Origin: Methanoculleus sp. UBA208
GTDB taxonomy: Archaea; Halobacteriota; Methanomicrobia; Methanomicrobiales; Methanoculleaceae
DNA length: 54,689 nucleotides
Reading direction: 5' to 3'
Assembly: GCF_002498065.1 (NCBI RefSeq)
Contig: NZ_DAFZ01000058.1
Location: 11,652 to 66,340, forward strand
Part shown: one piece after another, positions 25,157 to 32,938 of the stretch
Numbering within the stretch: position 1 is the stretch's first letter
Layout: every line of letters begins with the position of its first letter
The notes under the pieces: generated by a model
What the model saw: the letters and a program-made list of their open reading frames with translations, nothing else
Told to the model about the DNA's origin: nothing
Databases searched by the model: none
Made by a program: the position numbers and the translations under genes

Positions 25157-25755
25157 CGCTCGACCAGTTCCGACCGCACGTGCAGGGCATCATTCAGCCC
25201 GTTGTGGACCTTATCCGGAAGATCGGGATAACCCCGAACGGGCTGACGATCGCATCGTTTCTCGTATCGGCACTCGCGGGCATCGCGTTCTACGCCGGGG
25301 GCGTCGTGCTCGGCACCGTCATGGTCGCGTTCAACGCCGTCTTCGACGCGCTCGACGGAGCGCTCGCCAGGGACATGGGGATCGCGGGCATCCGCGGGGA
25401 TTTCCTGGACCACGTCATCGACCGCTACGCAGACATATTCATCATCACCGGCATATTTGCAGGCGGTGCCGCGCCCTGGCCGATCGGCGTCTTTGCGCTG
25501 ACCGGGGTCCTGATGTCCTCGTACCTCGGCACCCAGGCCCAGGCTGTCGGGATCGGCAGGTTCTACGGGGGCATTCTCGGCCGGGCGGATCGCCTCGTGC
25601 TGATCATCATCGCCGGCGCACTCACGGTGCTGATCCCGGGAGAGATCTACGGCCTGAACTACCTCGGGTGGCTCCTCGTCATACTCGGCGTCTTCGGGCA
25701 CTACACCGCTTTCCAGCGGTTCGCCCACGTCTGGCGGCAGATCGAGAAGCGCTGA
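25153..25755 (+). CDS. CDP-alcohol phosphatidyltransferase (archaetidylinositol-type)
   Basis: A 200-residue membrane enzyme with about five to six helices. The full CDP-alcohol transferase motif is present near residues 67-92: DALDGALAR, eight residues, G, then DFLD and HVID (D-x2-DG-x2-AR-x8-G-x3-D-x3-D). Archaeal members transfer inositol phosphate or similar head groups onto CDP-archaeol, so this one probably makes archaetidylinositol phosphate or a related polar lipid. ATG 25153 overlaps the AK6 stop; an upstream start at 25063 in the same frame would lie inside AK6. Confidence 0.9.
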   Translation: MTLDQFRPHVQGIIQPVVDLIRKIGITPNGLTIASFLVSALAGIAFYAGGVVLGTVMVAFNAVFDALDGALARDMGIAGIRGDFLDHVIDRYADIFIITGIFAGGAAPWPIGVFALTGVLMSSYLGTQAQAVGIGRFYGGILGRADRLVLIIIAGALTVLIPGEIYGLNYLGWLLVILGVFGHYTAFQRFAHVWRQIEKR

Positions 25756-25854
25756 TACTCTTTTCGCCATGACCCGGGGGTGCAGTGCATCCCCGCAGGC
25801 CTCAGGCTCATCAACCCGCCTTTGCAGCCCGGAAAATGGGGGGGGCCAGTGGCC

Positions 25855-26340
25855 CTATGGGTTGAGGATGAGGATCCCGTAGTTGAGGTAGGCCGCGAAA
25901 CTCACCCAGAGGAGGTAGGGGACGAGGAGCACCGCCGCAGGTACCGATACCCGGTAGAACGCGGCTATCGTCATGAGGATCGCAATCCAGAGGAGCACGA
26001 TCTCGATGAAAGCGAAGTACGGCGCCTGTAATCCGAAGAAGAGGTACGACCAGAGGACGTTCAGGACCAGCTGAACGGCGAAGATCGCCGTGGCAATCTG
26101 CACGTTCTTACGCTCCCACCCCTTGCTCCAGACGAGATAGAGCGCAATGCCCATGAGGATGTAGAGCACCGTCCAGACCGGACCGAAGACCCATGACGGT
26201 GGATTCAACTCGGGCTTTACGAGACCTGCATACCAGGTAGGGATGGCCGGTGTCGTGAAGATCGACCCGATGAACCCCGCAAGCAGGCAGACCGCGATCG
26301 CCGCAAAGAACTGGGTAACCCGCACGTACACAGATGTCAC
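25855..26340 (-). CDS. TspO/MBR family membrane protein
   Basis: A 161-residue protein with five transmembrane helices and the TspO signatures WYAGLVKPELNPPSWVFGP near 36-54, VWTVLYILMGIALYLVW near 55-71 and QLVLNVLWSYLFFGLQ near 89-104. TspO proteins bind porphyrins and cholesterol-like ligands and are linked to oxidative stress and tetrapyrrole handling. In a methanogen a role with corrin or F430 intermediates is conceivable but is only inference. It is a single gene; TATA-like TTTAAGCC lies about 25 bp upstream on its strand. Confidence 0.9.
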   Translation of the reverse strand: MTSVYVRVTQFFAAIAVCLLAGFIGSIFTTPAIPTWYAGLVKPELNPPSWVFGPVWTVLYILMGIALYLVWSKGWERKNVQIATAIFAVQLVLNVLWSYLFFGLQAPYFAFIEIVLLWIAILMTIAAFYRVSVPAAVLLVPYLLWVSFAAYLNYGILILNP

Positions 26341-26476
26341 GACGCTAAATAGTGACCTTGCGGCTTAAATCTTTTGATACGGGGGCGAAACGTCAGCCCC
26401 TGCCCCGACGTAAAGCCGACGATGCGCCCTGGTCCGGCCCTGAAAGGTAATATTGGACAGGGGGGCCCGGCGGCGT

Positions 26477-28828
26477 TCAATCGCACTCTTCTTCGTCCGG
26501 ATACCCGTCGTCTTCGTCGTCCCCGGAAGAAAGGAACTCACGAAGGGTAAACCTGAACGCCGCACCGAGGTCCGGCCGGCCCTCTACCCGGTCTTCCACG
26601 CGGATGGTGCCGCCGTAGCGCTCGACGAGGGTGCGGACGATGAAGAGCCCGAGCCCGTCGCCGCATCCCCCGACCCATCCCCGCTCGAACCGGTGGAAGA
26701 TCGACTCCTTCATGGGGTCGGGTATGCCCGGCCCGGTATCCTCGACGGAGACGAGAACGCTCTCGCCGTCGTAATCCTCCACCCGTATGGCGATCCTGAC
26801 ATCCGGGCCGCCGAACTCGACGGCGTTCCGGATCAGGTTCACAAAGACCTCGGAGAGGAGGTCGTCCGCCAGGACCCGGCGGTGGCTGGCCGAAAACTCA
26901 ATCGCAACCTCCGGGAAGGCGCCGACCTCCTCCCTGACGGCGAGATCGAGGTCGACCGGCCCGGAATCGGGCGGATCGTGGTGAATGCGACGGATCGTGG
27001 TGACGTTGCCCAGGATATCCGCGCTCCTCTGGATGCTGCTCCGGATCTTTCTCGCATACAGCGCGGCCTCGCCCTCCAGCATCTCGGTGAGGAGATCGGC
27101 ATAGAGGCCCGAGACGTTCTCGGTGTTCCTGATGTCGTGCGTCATGATGTCGAGATACAGGTTTGCCTCCCGGTTCGCCGCCTCCAGTTTCTTGTGCAGC
27201 ATCCCTTTCAGGATACCCGACCCGATCTCTTTTCCCACCATCTCCAGAAGCGTCATCTCTTCGCGGGAGAAGGATTCTTTCGTCCTGCTGCCGACGTAAA
27301 CCGCCCCGACAACGACCGATTCGGCGATGAGCGGAATGCAGGCGAGGGCCGAGACCTCGAGCTCCTCGAGTATGTCCGCCTCGATGGAGCTCAGGTCGGG
27401 CTGCAGTTCTATGTAGCGCGGCTGGCCGGCGATGAAGACGAAGTTGAACGGCCAGTGGTGGACCTTGATGATGCGGCTCCGGGACATGGCCGAGGAGGGC
27501 AGCCCCTTCTGGTGCTTCAGCAGCGCCCGCTTGCGCTCGGCATCGAGCATGTAAACGATGCCGACTTCGAACCCCATCATCTCGAGCGTCTTCTCGAGCG
27601 ACTCTTCCAGGAGTTCGGCAAGAGAGAGTGAGGCTGCCGAGACGCCGACCACCTGGTTGAGCACCATGAGCTGCTCGTTCCAGATGCGGATCTCCTCTTC
27701 GGCACGTTTGCGCTCGGTGATATCCATCACGCCGGCAATCGAGCCCCGGAACTCGCCGGACTCATCGGTGAACGGGGACGCGATCATCAGCGCGGTGATG
27801 CGGCCGCCGTCTTTGCGGACGAACTCGCACTCGTACTGCTCGCGGGCGCCGTCACCCCGGCGACTCAGGCGCTCCTGCATCGCGGCGCGGCAGGAAGAGG
27901 AGAGGAACGAGTAGAGGGACTTTCCAGTCATCTCTTCCGGGGCGTAGCCGAGCATCTCCGCCATCCGTGGGTTGACAAACGACGTGCAGGCGTCACGGTC
28001 GATCACCCATATTCCTTCGCTGAGGCTTTCCACGACGAGCCGGTACTTCTGTTCGCTCTGCTTGAGCGCCTCCTCCGCCCTTTTGCGGTCGGTGATGTCG
28101 AGCACCCCGGCAAGGCATCCCGAAAAGGCGCCGGAGGCGTCGACGATCGGCGACGTGACCACGAGCGCGTGGACTCGCCTGCCGCTGCTGTGGCGGAGGC
28201 CCAGTTCGAACTCCTGCCTCCGGTCGGTCCGCCAGCAGAACGGGCTTTCCGGGGCCGAAACGGCGGCGCCGGAGGTATCGAAGAACCCGGCGACCGGCGA
28301 GCCTACCAGGCGCTCCGCGGGGCAGCCGAGGATCTCCTCCATCGCCAGGTTTGCGAAGGTGATGAGGCCGGCCTCGTCCACAGCGAGGACGCCTTCGTTG
28401 AGGTTCTCGACCAGCCTCCGGTACATCGCCTCCGAGTGCCGGAGCGCGACCTCCACCCGCGTCCGCTCGAGCGCGTACCGGATCGCCCGGCAGAGCAGTT
28501 CGGCGTCGATCTTCCCCTTGACCAGGTAGTCCTGCGCGCCGTTCTGCATCGCGCGGAGCGCGGCTGGGTCTTCTCCCGCGGCGGTGAGCACGATGATCGG
28601 GATGTCGGGCGCCGTCCGGCGCAGGCGGTCGAAGGCCGCCGCTCCCCGGCCGCCCGCGAGGTCGAGGTCGAGGAGCACCACGTCGATTCCGCCTCTCGAT
28701 ACCAGAGCAAGCCCGTCTTCGGGGTGCTCGCAGTGGATCAACTCAACGTCGCGCCCGCACTCGCGAAGCATCTCCCCGAGATTGCCGGGACTCTTCCCGA
28801 TCAACAACACGCGTAAGGGTTCGCTCAT
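26477..28828 (-). CDS. Histidine kinase with N-terminal receiver, two PAS and a GAF domain
   Basis: A 783-residue cytosolic sensor kinase. Residues 1-125 are a CheY-like receiver with Asp54 (VVLLDLDL), Thr81 and the lysine in YLVKGKI. The acidic pair that normally binds Mg is replaced (VLLIGKSPGN), so the receiver looks degenerate. PAS1 is about 130-250, PAS2 260-380 (both ending DITDRKRAEE/DITERKRAEE), GAF about 395-545, then a kinase module with the H-box LYLDIMTHDIRNTENV (His near 561), N-box NLIRNAVEFG, G1 DTGPGIPD and G2 GDGLGLFIV. The acidic tail ends DEEECD. No transmembrane segment. A separate response regulator is not in the window. Confidence 0.9.
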   Translation of the reverse strand: MSEPLRVLLIGKSPGNLGEMLRECGRDVELIHCEHPEDGLALVSRGGIDVVLLDLDLAGGRGAAAFDRLRRTAPDIPIIVLTAAGEDPAALRAMQNGAQDYLVKGKIDAELLCRAIRYALERTRVEVALRHSEAMYRRLVENLNEGVLAVDEAGLITFANLAMEEILGCPAERLVGSPVAGFFDTSGAAVSAPESPFCWRTDRRQEFELGLRHSSGRRVHALVVTSPIVDASGAFSGCLAGVLDITDRKRAEEALKQSEQKYRLVVESLSEGIWVIDRDACTSFVNPRMAEMLGYAPEEMTGKSLYSFLSSSCRAAMQERLSRRGDGAREQYECEFVRKDGGRITALMIASPFTDESGEFRGSIAGVMDITERKRAEEEIRIWNEQLMVLNQVVGVSAASLSLAELLEESLEKTLEMMGFEVGIVYMLDAERKRALLKHQKGLPSSAMSRSRIIKVHHWPFNFVFIAGQPRYIELQPDLSSIEADILEELEVSALACIPLIAESVVVGAVYVGSRTKESFSREEMTLLEMVGKEIGSGILKGMLHKKLEAANREANLYLDIMTHDIRNTENVSGLYADLLTEMLEGEAALYARKIRSSIQRSADILGNVTTIRRIHHDPPDSGPVDLDLAVREEVGAFPEVAIEFSASHRRVLADDLLSEVFVNLIRNAVEFGGPDVRIAIRVEDYDGESVLVSVEDTGPGIPDPMKESIFHRFERGWVGGCGDGLGLFIVRTLVERYGGTIRVEDRVEGRPDLGAAFRFTLREFLSSGDDEDDGYPDEEECD

Positions 28829-29369
28829 GGTCTCACTCGCATCCAGGGCCCGGTACCCGCCCGTATCGGCTGCAACACAGATTTCGAGTAGCCGTTTTGG
28901 AGCCGGTCGCCGCAGGTGCCCGCGATCGCTTTCAATAGAGTACGTACCGCCCTCGCGGAATTTATACCCCTTCTTTTACAGCGCGTCGGGTGGACCGATC
29001 CGATGCCGGTTGCCACGCTCCAGGCGAGAATAATCCATGAGAATAGGCGATAACGTGGATAAGCATCCCGGCGGAGAAGATCGGGATCGGTCCGGCGCCG
29101 GTTGGGACCGGGTTCGCGGTCCACTGCGGGTGGCGGCACAGGCAGAACCCGGCGCTCTTGATACGATCAGGCCGGAAAAGATAGACCTCCCTTTTTTACG
29201 GCGCAAAGCATGCTGCTACAGACCAGGAGTGCGCACCGGATCGGCCGGGAACGCCGGGGGGCCTTTTTGAAACGACCGGTCTCCCCCTCCACCGCTTCTC
29301 CTGAAAAGGGCAACATCGCCCCCGGCATCATATGACAGCGAGAACAGACAGGAAGGGTCAAAAAAAGAG
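28829..29369. other. 541-bp gene-free stretch
   Basis: No convincing gene. On the minus strand a TATA-like ATAAATTCC (around 28958-28968) could drive the histidine kinase with a leader of about 100 nt. CGGTCC (29088-29093) can pair with GGACCG (29105-29110), and a second CGGTCC at 29117 competes for it. An A7 run at 29360-29366 gives a T7 tract just after the DUF1894 stop on the minus strand, a likely terminator for the fdhD operon. Short open frames here lack the codon pattern of neighbours. Confidence 0.5.
29356..29367 (-). terminator. T-tract terminator after the fdhD-DUF1890-DUF1894 genes
   Basis: Minus-strand CTCTTTTTTTGACC begins 3 bases after the DUF1894 stop codon. Archaeal termination commonly uses such oligo-T tracts without a stable hairpin. 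Confidence 0.55.
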
Positions 29370-29630
29370 TTACTTCCCCTTCCTCGCCCGCAGCCGTGCA
29401 ATATCCTCGCTGCCGGGGACCTTCACCACGAACGTCCCGTGGCAGGGCTTGGTGTAGGGGAAGATCAGGTGCTCGCCCTCGACGCCGACATAGAGCGGCG
29501 GGACGCCGATGATGTGGACGTCGAATATCCTGTAGCCCGGCTCGACCTCATGATACTCCCGGACGTTCTTCCTGATATACTCCCGCGCCTCCTTAAAAGA
29601 TGCCTGCGAGAGAATGATCTCGGGTTTCAT
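29370..29630 (-). CDS. DUF1894 protein
   Basis: About 86 residues from ATG 29630 (MKPEIILSQASFKEA), which overlaps the DUF1890 stop as ATGA; an ATG at 29648 would add six residues. The protein is small and soluble, with RIFDVHIIGVPPLYVGVEG and a single Cys in YTKPCHGTF near residue 62. DUF1894 is a methanogen-restricted family known only as a fold and usually found next to DUF1890, as here. Function unknown; the operon suggests a part in formate dehydrogenase or sulfur chemistry. Confidence 0.8.
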   Translation of the reverse strand: MKPEIILSQASFKEAREYIRKNVREYHEVEPGYRIFDVHIIGVPPLYVGVEGEHLIFPYTKPCHGTFVVKVPGSEDIARLRARKGK

Positions 29631-30100
29631 CGCTTCGAGACAGCCCATTGCATCACCTCGTCGAGTTTCCGCTTCAGCGGCATGGGGTTGTGCACGGCTT
29701 TGGCCGCGACGACCTCGCAGGGGAACTCTATCTCGCCGGCAAGGTCCCGCGCGTGCTCCCCAAAGAGGAGCGCATACAGCCGTGCCTTCGAGATATAGGC
29801 CATCGTCCCGGCATACGCGATCCCGGAATCGTTGTGGATGAAGACGAAGCAGAGGTCGAAGTCCCGCTGCTTCCCCGTGATCTCGTCGATTGCGGCGTCG
29901 AGATCGGTCATCTCCTCAAGGTAATACCGGTCCGGGTCGGCCACCTCCATCAGTTTCCGTGCCGCCGCTGTTCCGGCAATCACCGGCCGGATGCCATGCT
30001 CCTTCAGGCCGTACACCAGGTAGAGCGCCATGCTCGTCTGGACGGGCACCTGCGGGCATCCGAGCAGGATCAGCGCGGTCTTCTCGTTGTTCTCAGTCAT
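29627..30100 (-). CDS. DUF1890 protein
   Basis: A 157-residue alpha/beta protein, methanogen-restricted. It begins with a hydrophobic strand ending in a CP motif (ALILLGCPQVPVQTS, Cys15), then an amphipathic helix, then RPVIAGTAAARKLM and a second conserved-looking strand FDLCFVFIHNDSGIAYAGTM near 81-100. The strand-Cys-helix start recalls DsrE-like sulfur-carrier folds, though this is my inference. It is sandwiched by ATGA overlaps between fdhD and DUF1894. Confidence 0.8.
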   Translation of the reverse strand: MTENNEKTALILLGCPQVPVQTSMALYLVYGLKEHGIRPVIAGTAAARKLMEVADPDRYYLEEMTDLDAAIDEITGKQRDFDLCFVFIHNDSGIAYAGTMAYISKARLYALLFGEHARDLAGEIEFPCEVVAAKAVHNPMPLKRKLDEVMQWAVSKR

Positions 30101-30846
30101 CGTTTTGTCTTCTCCAGTGTTTCAAAAACCTCGGGCACCCTCTCAGGGTGCGTGTAGATGGTGAACCGCTCGCCCCGCGAGAAGCCGACCAGGGTGAGCC
30201 CCCCCCGCTCCGCCGTGAGGATACCCCGGTCGGTCGTGGCGGCGCGGGAGACGACGATCGGGATACCCGCGTTCGCCGCCTTCGCCACCATCCCCGCCGG
30301 CTGCCTCCCGGTGCACCCGAGGATGCACCTCGACCGGTCGAGCCCCTTCAGGGCCGCATGGCCCACGACCTTGTCGACGGTGTTGTGCCTCCCGACGTCG
30401 CAGGCCCGGGTGACGAGTTCGCCGTCGCAGAAGAGGACCGAACAGTGGACGCCGCCGGTCCTCCGCCAGGTATCGGACTCGATCGCCGCCGTGACCGCAC
30501 GGATGCCGTCCGCCGTGACCGTGATCGACGAGGCGACCGCACCAGGCTCGCCGAGCACGCGGTAACCGCCGGACGACTCCACCTCGAGCCGGATGTCCTT
30601 TTTGACCGGGGCGGCGATGTGCACATCCCTCCCCGAGACCTCCACCGAGTCGATCCTGTCCGCCAGCCCCTCGCAGACGATAAAACCGGCCCCGAGATCG
30701 TCCAGGCGGTCGGGGCTCGCCACCAGGGTCGTGAGGTACTCGCCGTTCAAAAAGAGCCGGACGTGGTCCTCGACGATGATGTCGTCGTGGACTTCGCGCG
30801 CGCCGTCGCCCGTCACCTGGATCCCGGCACGGCAGACAATCTCCAT
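30097..30846 (-). CDS. fdhD: FdhD, formate dehydrogenase accessory sulfurtransferase
   Basis: A 249-residue member of the FdhD family, which passes sulfur from a cysteine desulfurase to the molybdenum or tungsten bis-MGD cofactor of formate dehydrogenase. Visible marks are FIVCEGLADRI near 55, RTGGVHCSVLF near 128, ACDVGRHNTVDKVVGHAAL near 147, GCTGRQPAGMVAKAANAGIP near 176 and ERGGLTLVGFSRGERFTIYTHPER at the end. Cysteines lie in GGVHC and ILGCTGRQ. It starts on the stop of cutA (TGATG) and overlaps DUF1890 downstream. Together with nearby nifS-nifU it suggests a complete sulfur relay. Confidence 0.93.
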   Translation of the reverse strand: MEIVCRAGIQVTGDGAREVHDDIIVEDHVRLFLNGEYLTTLVASPDRLDDLGAGFIVCEGLADRIDSVEVSGRDVHIAAPVKKDIRLEVESSGGYRVLGEPGAVASSITVTADGIRAVTAAIESDTWRRTGGVHCSVLFCDGELVTRACDVGRHNTVDKVVGHAALKGLDRSRCILGCTGRQPAGMVAKAANAGIPIVVSRAATTDRGILTAERGGLTLVGFSRGERFTIYTHPERVPEVFETLEKTKR

Positions 30847-31163
30847 CAGGCCGTCTCCTCCCGGACCCAGTCAAGATACGGAGCGTAGCCCCCGACGATG
30901 GGAATGGCGATGATCTCGGGGACTTCGTAACTGTGGAGTTCCCTGATCCGCTCGACGAGCGGATCGAGCAGGCGGTGCTGCGTCTTCGCGACCAGGAGCC
31001 GCTCGGGCTCGCTCTCGACCGTGCCCTCCCACCAGAAGCAGGACCGTACATCGGCAACGTTCACGCAGGCAGCGAGGCGCGCATCGACGAGCGCTTTTGC
31101 GAGTTCCTCCGCCTCGCCGGCAGGGGCCGTGCAGAAGACCACAACAAACTCCGGGAGAGCCAT
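30846..31163 (-). CDS. cutA: CutA1-family protein
   Basis: A 105-residue ferredoxin-like trimer-forming protein. CTAPAGEAEELAKALVD near 11, LAACVNV near 30, FWWEGTVESEPERLLVAKT near 43-61 and YEVPEIIAIPIVGG near 79-92 are typical of CutA1. Once linked to copper tolerance, its real role is unclear. ATG 31163 is chosen because it fits the usual length and N-terminus. It overlaps fdhD by one base, so it may help deliver or buffer metal for the same pathway, an inference from context only. Confidence 0.92.
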   Translation of the reverse strand: MALPEFVVVFCTAPAGEAEELAKALVDARLAACVNVADVRSCFWWEGTVESEPERLLVAKTQHRLLDPLVERIRELHSYEVPEIIAIPIVGGYAPYLDWVREETA

Positions 31164-31188
31164 GGTGATACCTTCGCTCCGTCCATAT

Positions 31189-31629
31189 TTAACCGTTTTC
31201 GGGGCAGGAACCGCACCCGGTCCCTCCGCCGCACCGCGAGGATCCCGTTTCCCGGGGCTCGAGGCCCCGGCGGGTCCGGCAGTCGTTGATCGCAGCCCTG
31301 ATGGCGTCGCGGGCGAGGACCGAGCAGTGCACCTTCGCTTCCGGAAGGCCGCCGAGGGCGTCCACCACGTCGGCGTTCGAGAGTTCCCACGCATCGGACA
31401 GCGTCATCCCCCGGATCATCCGGGTGGCCATGGAACTCGAGGCGATCGCCGCTGCGCAACCGAAGGTCCGGAACCGGGCGTCAATGATCCGGTCTTCCTC
31501 GACTTTCAGATAGATCTTCATGATATCCCCGCAGGTCGGGCTCCCGACCTCACCGACGCCGTCGGCGTCCGCTATCTCACCCACGTTCTCGGGGTTCGTG
31601 AACTCTGCAATAACTTTTTCCGTATACAT
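31189..31629 (-). CDS. nifU: NifU/IscU-type Fe-S scaffold with Cys-rich tail
   Basis: A 146-residue scaffold on which 2Fe-2S clusters are built. The three ligand cysteines are present, Cys33 (PTCGD, with Asp35), Cys58 (TFGCAAA) and Cys102 (VHCSVLA). After about 117 there is an added tail with Cys133, Cys139 and Cys142 (CGGGTGCGSC), not part of a standard IscU. Its start overlaps the nifS stop by one base (TGATG), so desulfurase and scaffold are made together. Confidence 0.93.
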   Translation of the reverse strand: MYTEKVIAEFTNPENVGEIADADGVGEVGSPTCGDIMKIYLKVEEDRIIDARFRTFGCAAAIASSSMATRMIRGMTLSDAWELSNADVVDALGGLPEAKVHCSVLARDAIRAAINDCRTRRGLEPRETGSSRCGGGTGCGSCPENG

Positions 31630-32828
31630 CAGTCGACCTCCGGTATCCGGGCGCGGACAGGCGTCAGCGGCGATATCTCCCGCAGCCGCCCGATCACGTC
31701 CGGGAGGACTTCAAGGACAGAATCGACATCCTCCTCCGTATTGGCGTCGCCGAGCGTCAGCCGGAGCGAACCGTGCGCCTCCTCGTGGGAAAGCCCGGTC
31801 GCGAGCAGCACGTGCGAGGGTTCCGACGAACCCGAGGAGCAGGCGCTCCCCGTGGAGGCGCAGATCCCGCGGGCGTCGAGCAGCAGGAGGATCGATTCGC
31901 CCTCGACGTAGCGGAAACTGAAGTTCGCGTTGTTCGGGAGGCGCTCCGTCGGGTGGCCGTTCAACCGGGTATCCGGGATCGACCCGAGTACACTCCGGAC
32001 CAGCCGGTCCCGCATCGCGGCAATCCGGCGGTTGTGCCCCTCGATATCGGCGGTCGCAAGTTCGATCGCCCTCCCGAGCCCGACGATGCCGGGGACGTTC
32101 TCGGTCCCGGCCCGCCGTCCCCGTTCCTGTCCGCCGCCGTGGATGAGGTTCTCTATCCGGGTTCCCCGCCGGATATAGAGCGCCCCGACCCCCTTGGGTC
32201 CGTAGAACTTGTGCCCGGAGAGCGAAAGGAGATCGATCCCCATTCGCTCCACGTCGATCGGCACCGCCCCGACCGCCTGGACCGCATCGGTATGGAAGAG
32301 GGCGCCGTGATCGTGCGCGACCCGGCCGATCTCCGCAACCGACTGGATCGTCCCGATCTCGTTGTTCGCCGTCATCACCGAGACGAGGATCGTCGCATCG
32401 GTGATCGCCTCCTCGACGTCGCCCGGGTCCACCCGGCCGAACTCGTCGACAGGGAGGTAGGTGACGGAGAACCCCTGCTTCTCGAGCCACCCGCATGTAT
32501 GGAGGACGGCATGGTGCTCGATTGCGGAGGTGACGATATGGTCGCCGCGCTCCCGGTTCGCGAGAGCCGCCCCCTTGACCGCCCAGTTGTCGGCCTCGCT
32601 GCCGCCGGCGGTAAAGAAGACCTCCTCGGGGTTTGCGCCGATCGCCGCCGCCACCTGTCGGCGCGCCCCATCGACGCCGTTGCGGGACTCGCGGGCAAAC
32701 CGGTAGAGGGACGAGGGGTTACCGAAATATCGGGAGAAGTACGGGGCCATCGCCGCCATGATCTCGGGTTTCATGAATGTCGTCGCCGCATGGTCCATAT
32801 ATACGGGATGCCGGTCCAGGTCGTTCAT
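31629..32828 (-). CDS. nifS: Cysteine desulfurase NifS/IscS
   Basis: A 399-residue PLP enzyme that removes sulfur from cysteine as a persulfide. YMDHAATTFMKPEI near residue 9, EADNWAVKG near 78, HTDAVQAVG near 178, the PLP lysine in SGHKFYGPKGVGALY near 203-217 and the sulfur-carrying Cys in STGSACSSGSSEPSH near 328 are visible. It is the first gene of the minus-strand chain nifS-nifU-cutA-fdhD-DUF1890-DUF1894 and is the likely sulfur source for Fe-S clusters and FdhD. Confidence 0.95.
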   Translation of the reverse strand: MNDLDRHPVYMDHAATTFMKPEIMAAMAPYFSRYFGNPSSLYRFARESRNGVDGARRQVAAAIGANPEEVFFTAGGSEADNWAVKGAALANRERGDHIVTSAIEHHAVLHTCGWLEKQGFSVTYLPVDEFGRVDPGDVEEAITDATILVSVMTANNEIGTIQSVAEIGRVAHDHGALFHTDAVQAVGAVPIDVERMGIDLLSLSGHKFYGPKGVGALYIRRGTRIENLIHGGGQERGRRAGTENVPGIVGLGRAIELATADIEGHNRRIAAMRDRLVRSVLGSIPDTRLNGHPTERLPNNANFSFRYVEGESILLLLDARGICASTGSACSSGSSEPSHVLLATGLSHEEAHGSLRLTLGDANTEEDVDSVLEVLPDVIGRLREISPLTPVRARIPEVD

Positions 32829-32907
32829 GTCCGGTACACCGTTGGGCGCAAGACCGTATCAGCATTATCGGTCCGGGATCGGTCGGGAGCCATTCCACGT
32901 GAGTAAG

Positions 32908-32917
32908 AAATTAAATA
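32908..32917 (+). promoter_or_regulatory. TATA box of dapL
   Basis: AAATTAAATA is centred 26-27 bp before the ATG at 32939, predicting a leaderless dapL-lysA message. Confidence 0.6.
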
Positions 32918-32938
32918 GGGTTCCATGCGCAATATCTG

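Noticed and set aside
26453..27631. 392-residue plus-strand open frame
   Set aside because: Shadow of the histidine kinase, whose H-, N- and G-boxes are clear on the minus strand.
28976..29270. Small open frames in the 541-bp gap
   Set aside because: Codon use and composition differ from neighbours, and frames on both strands are equally weak.
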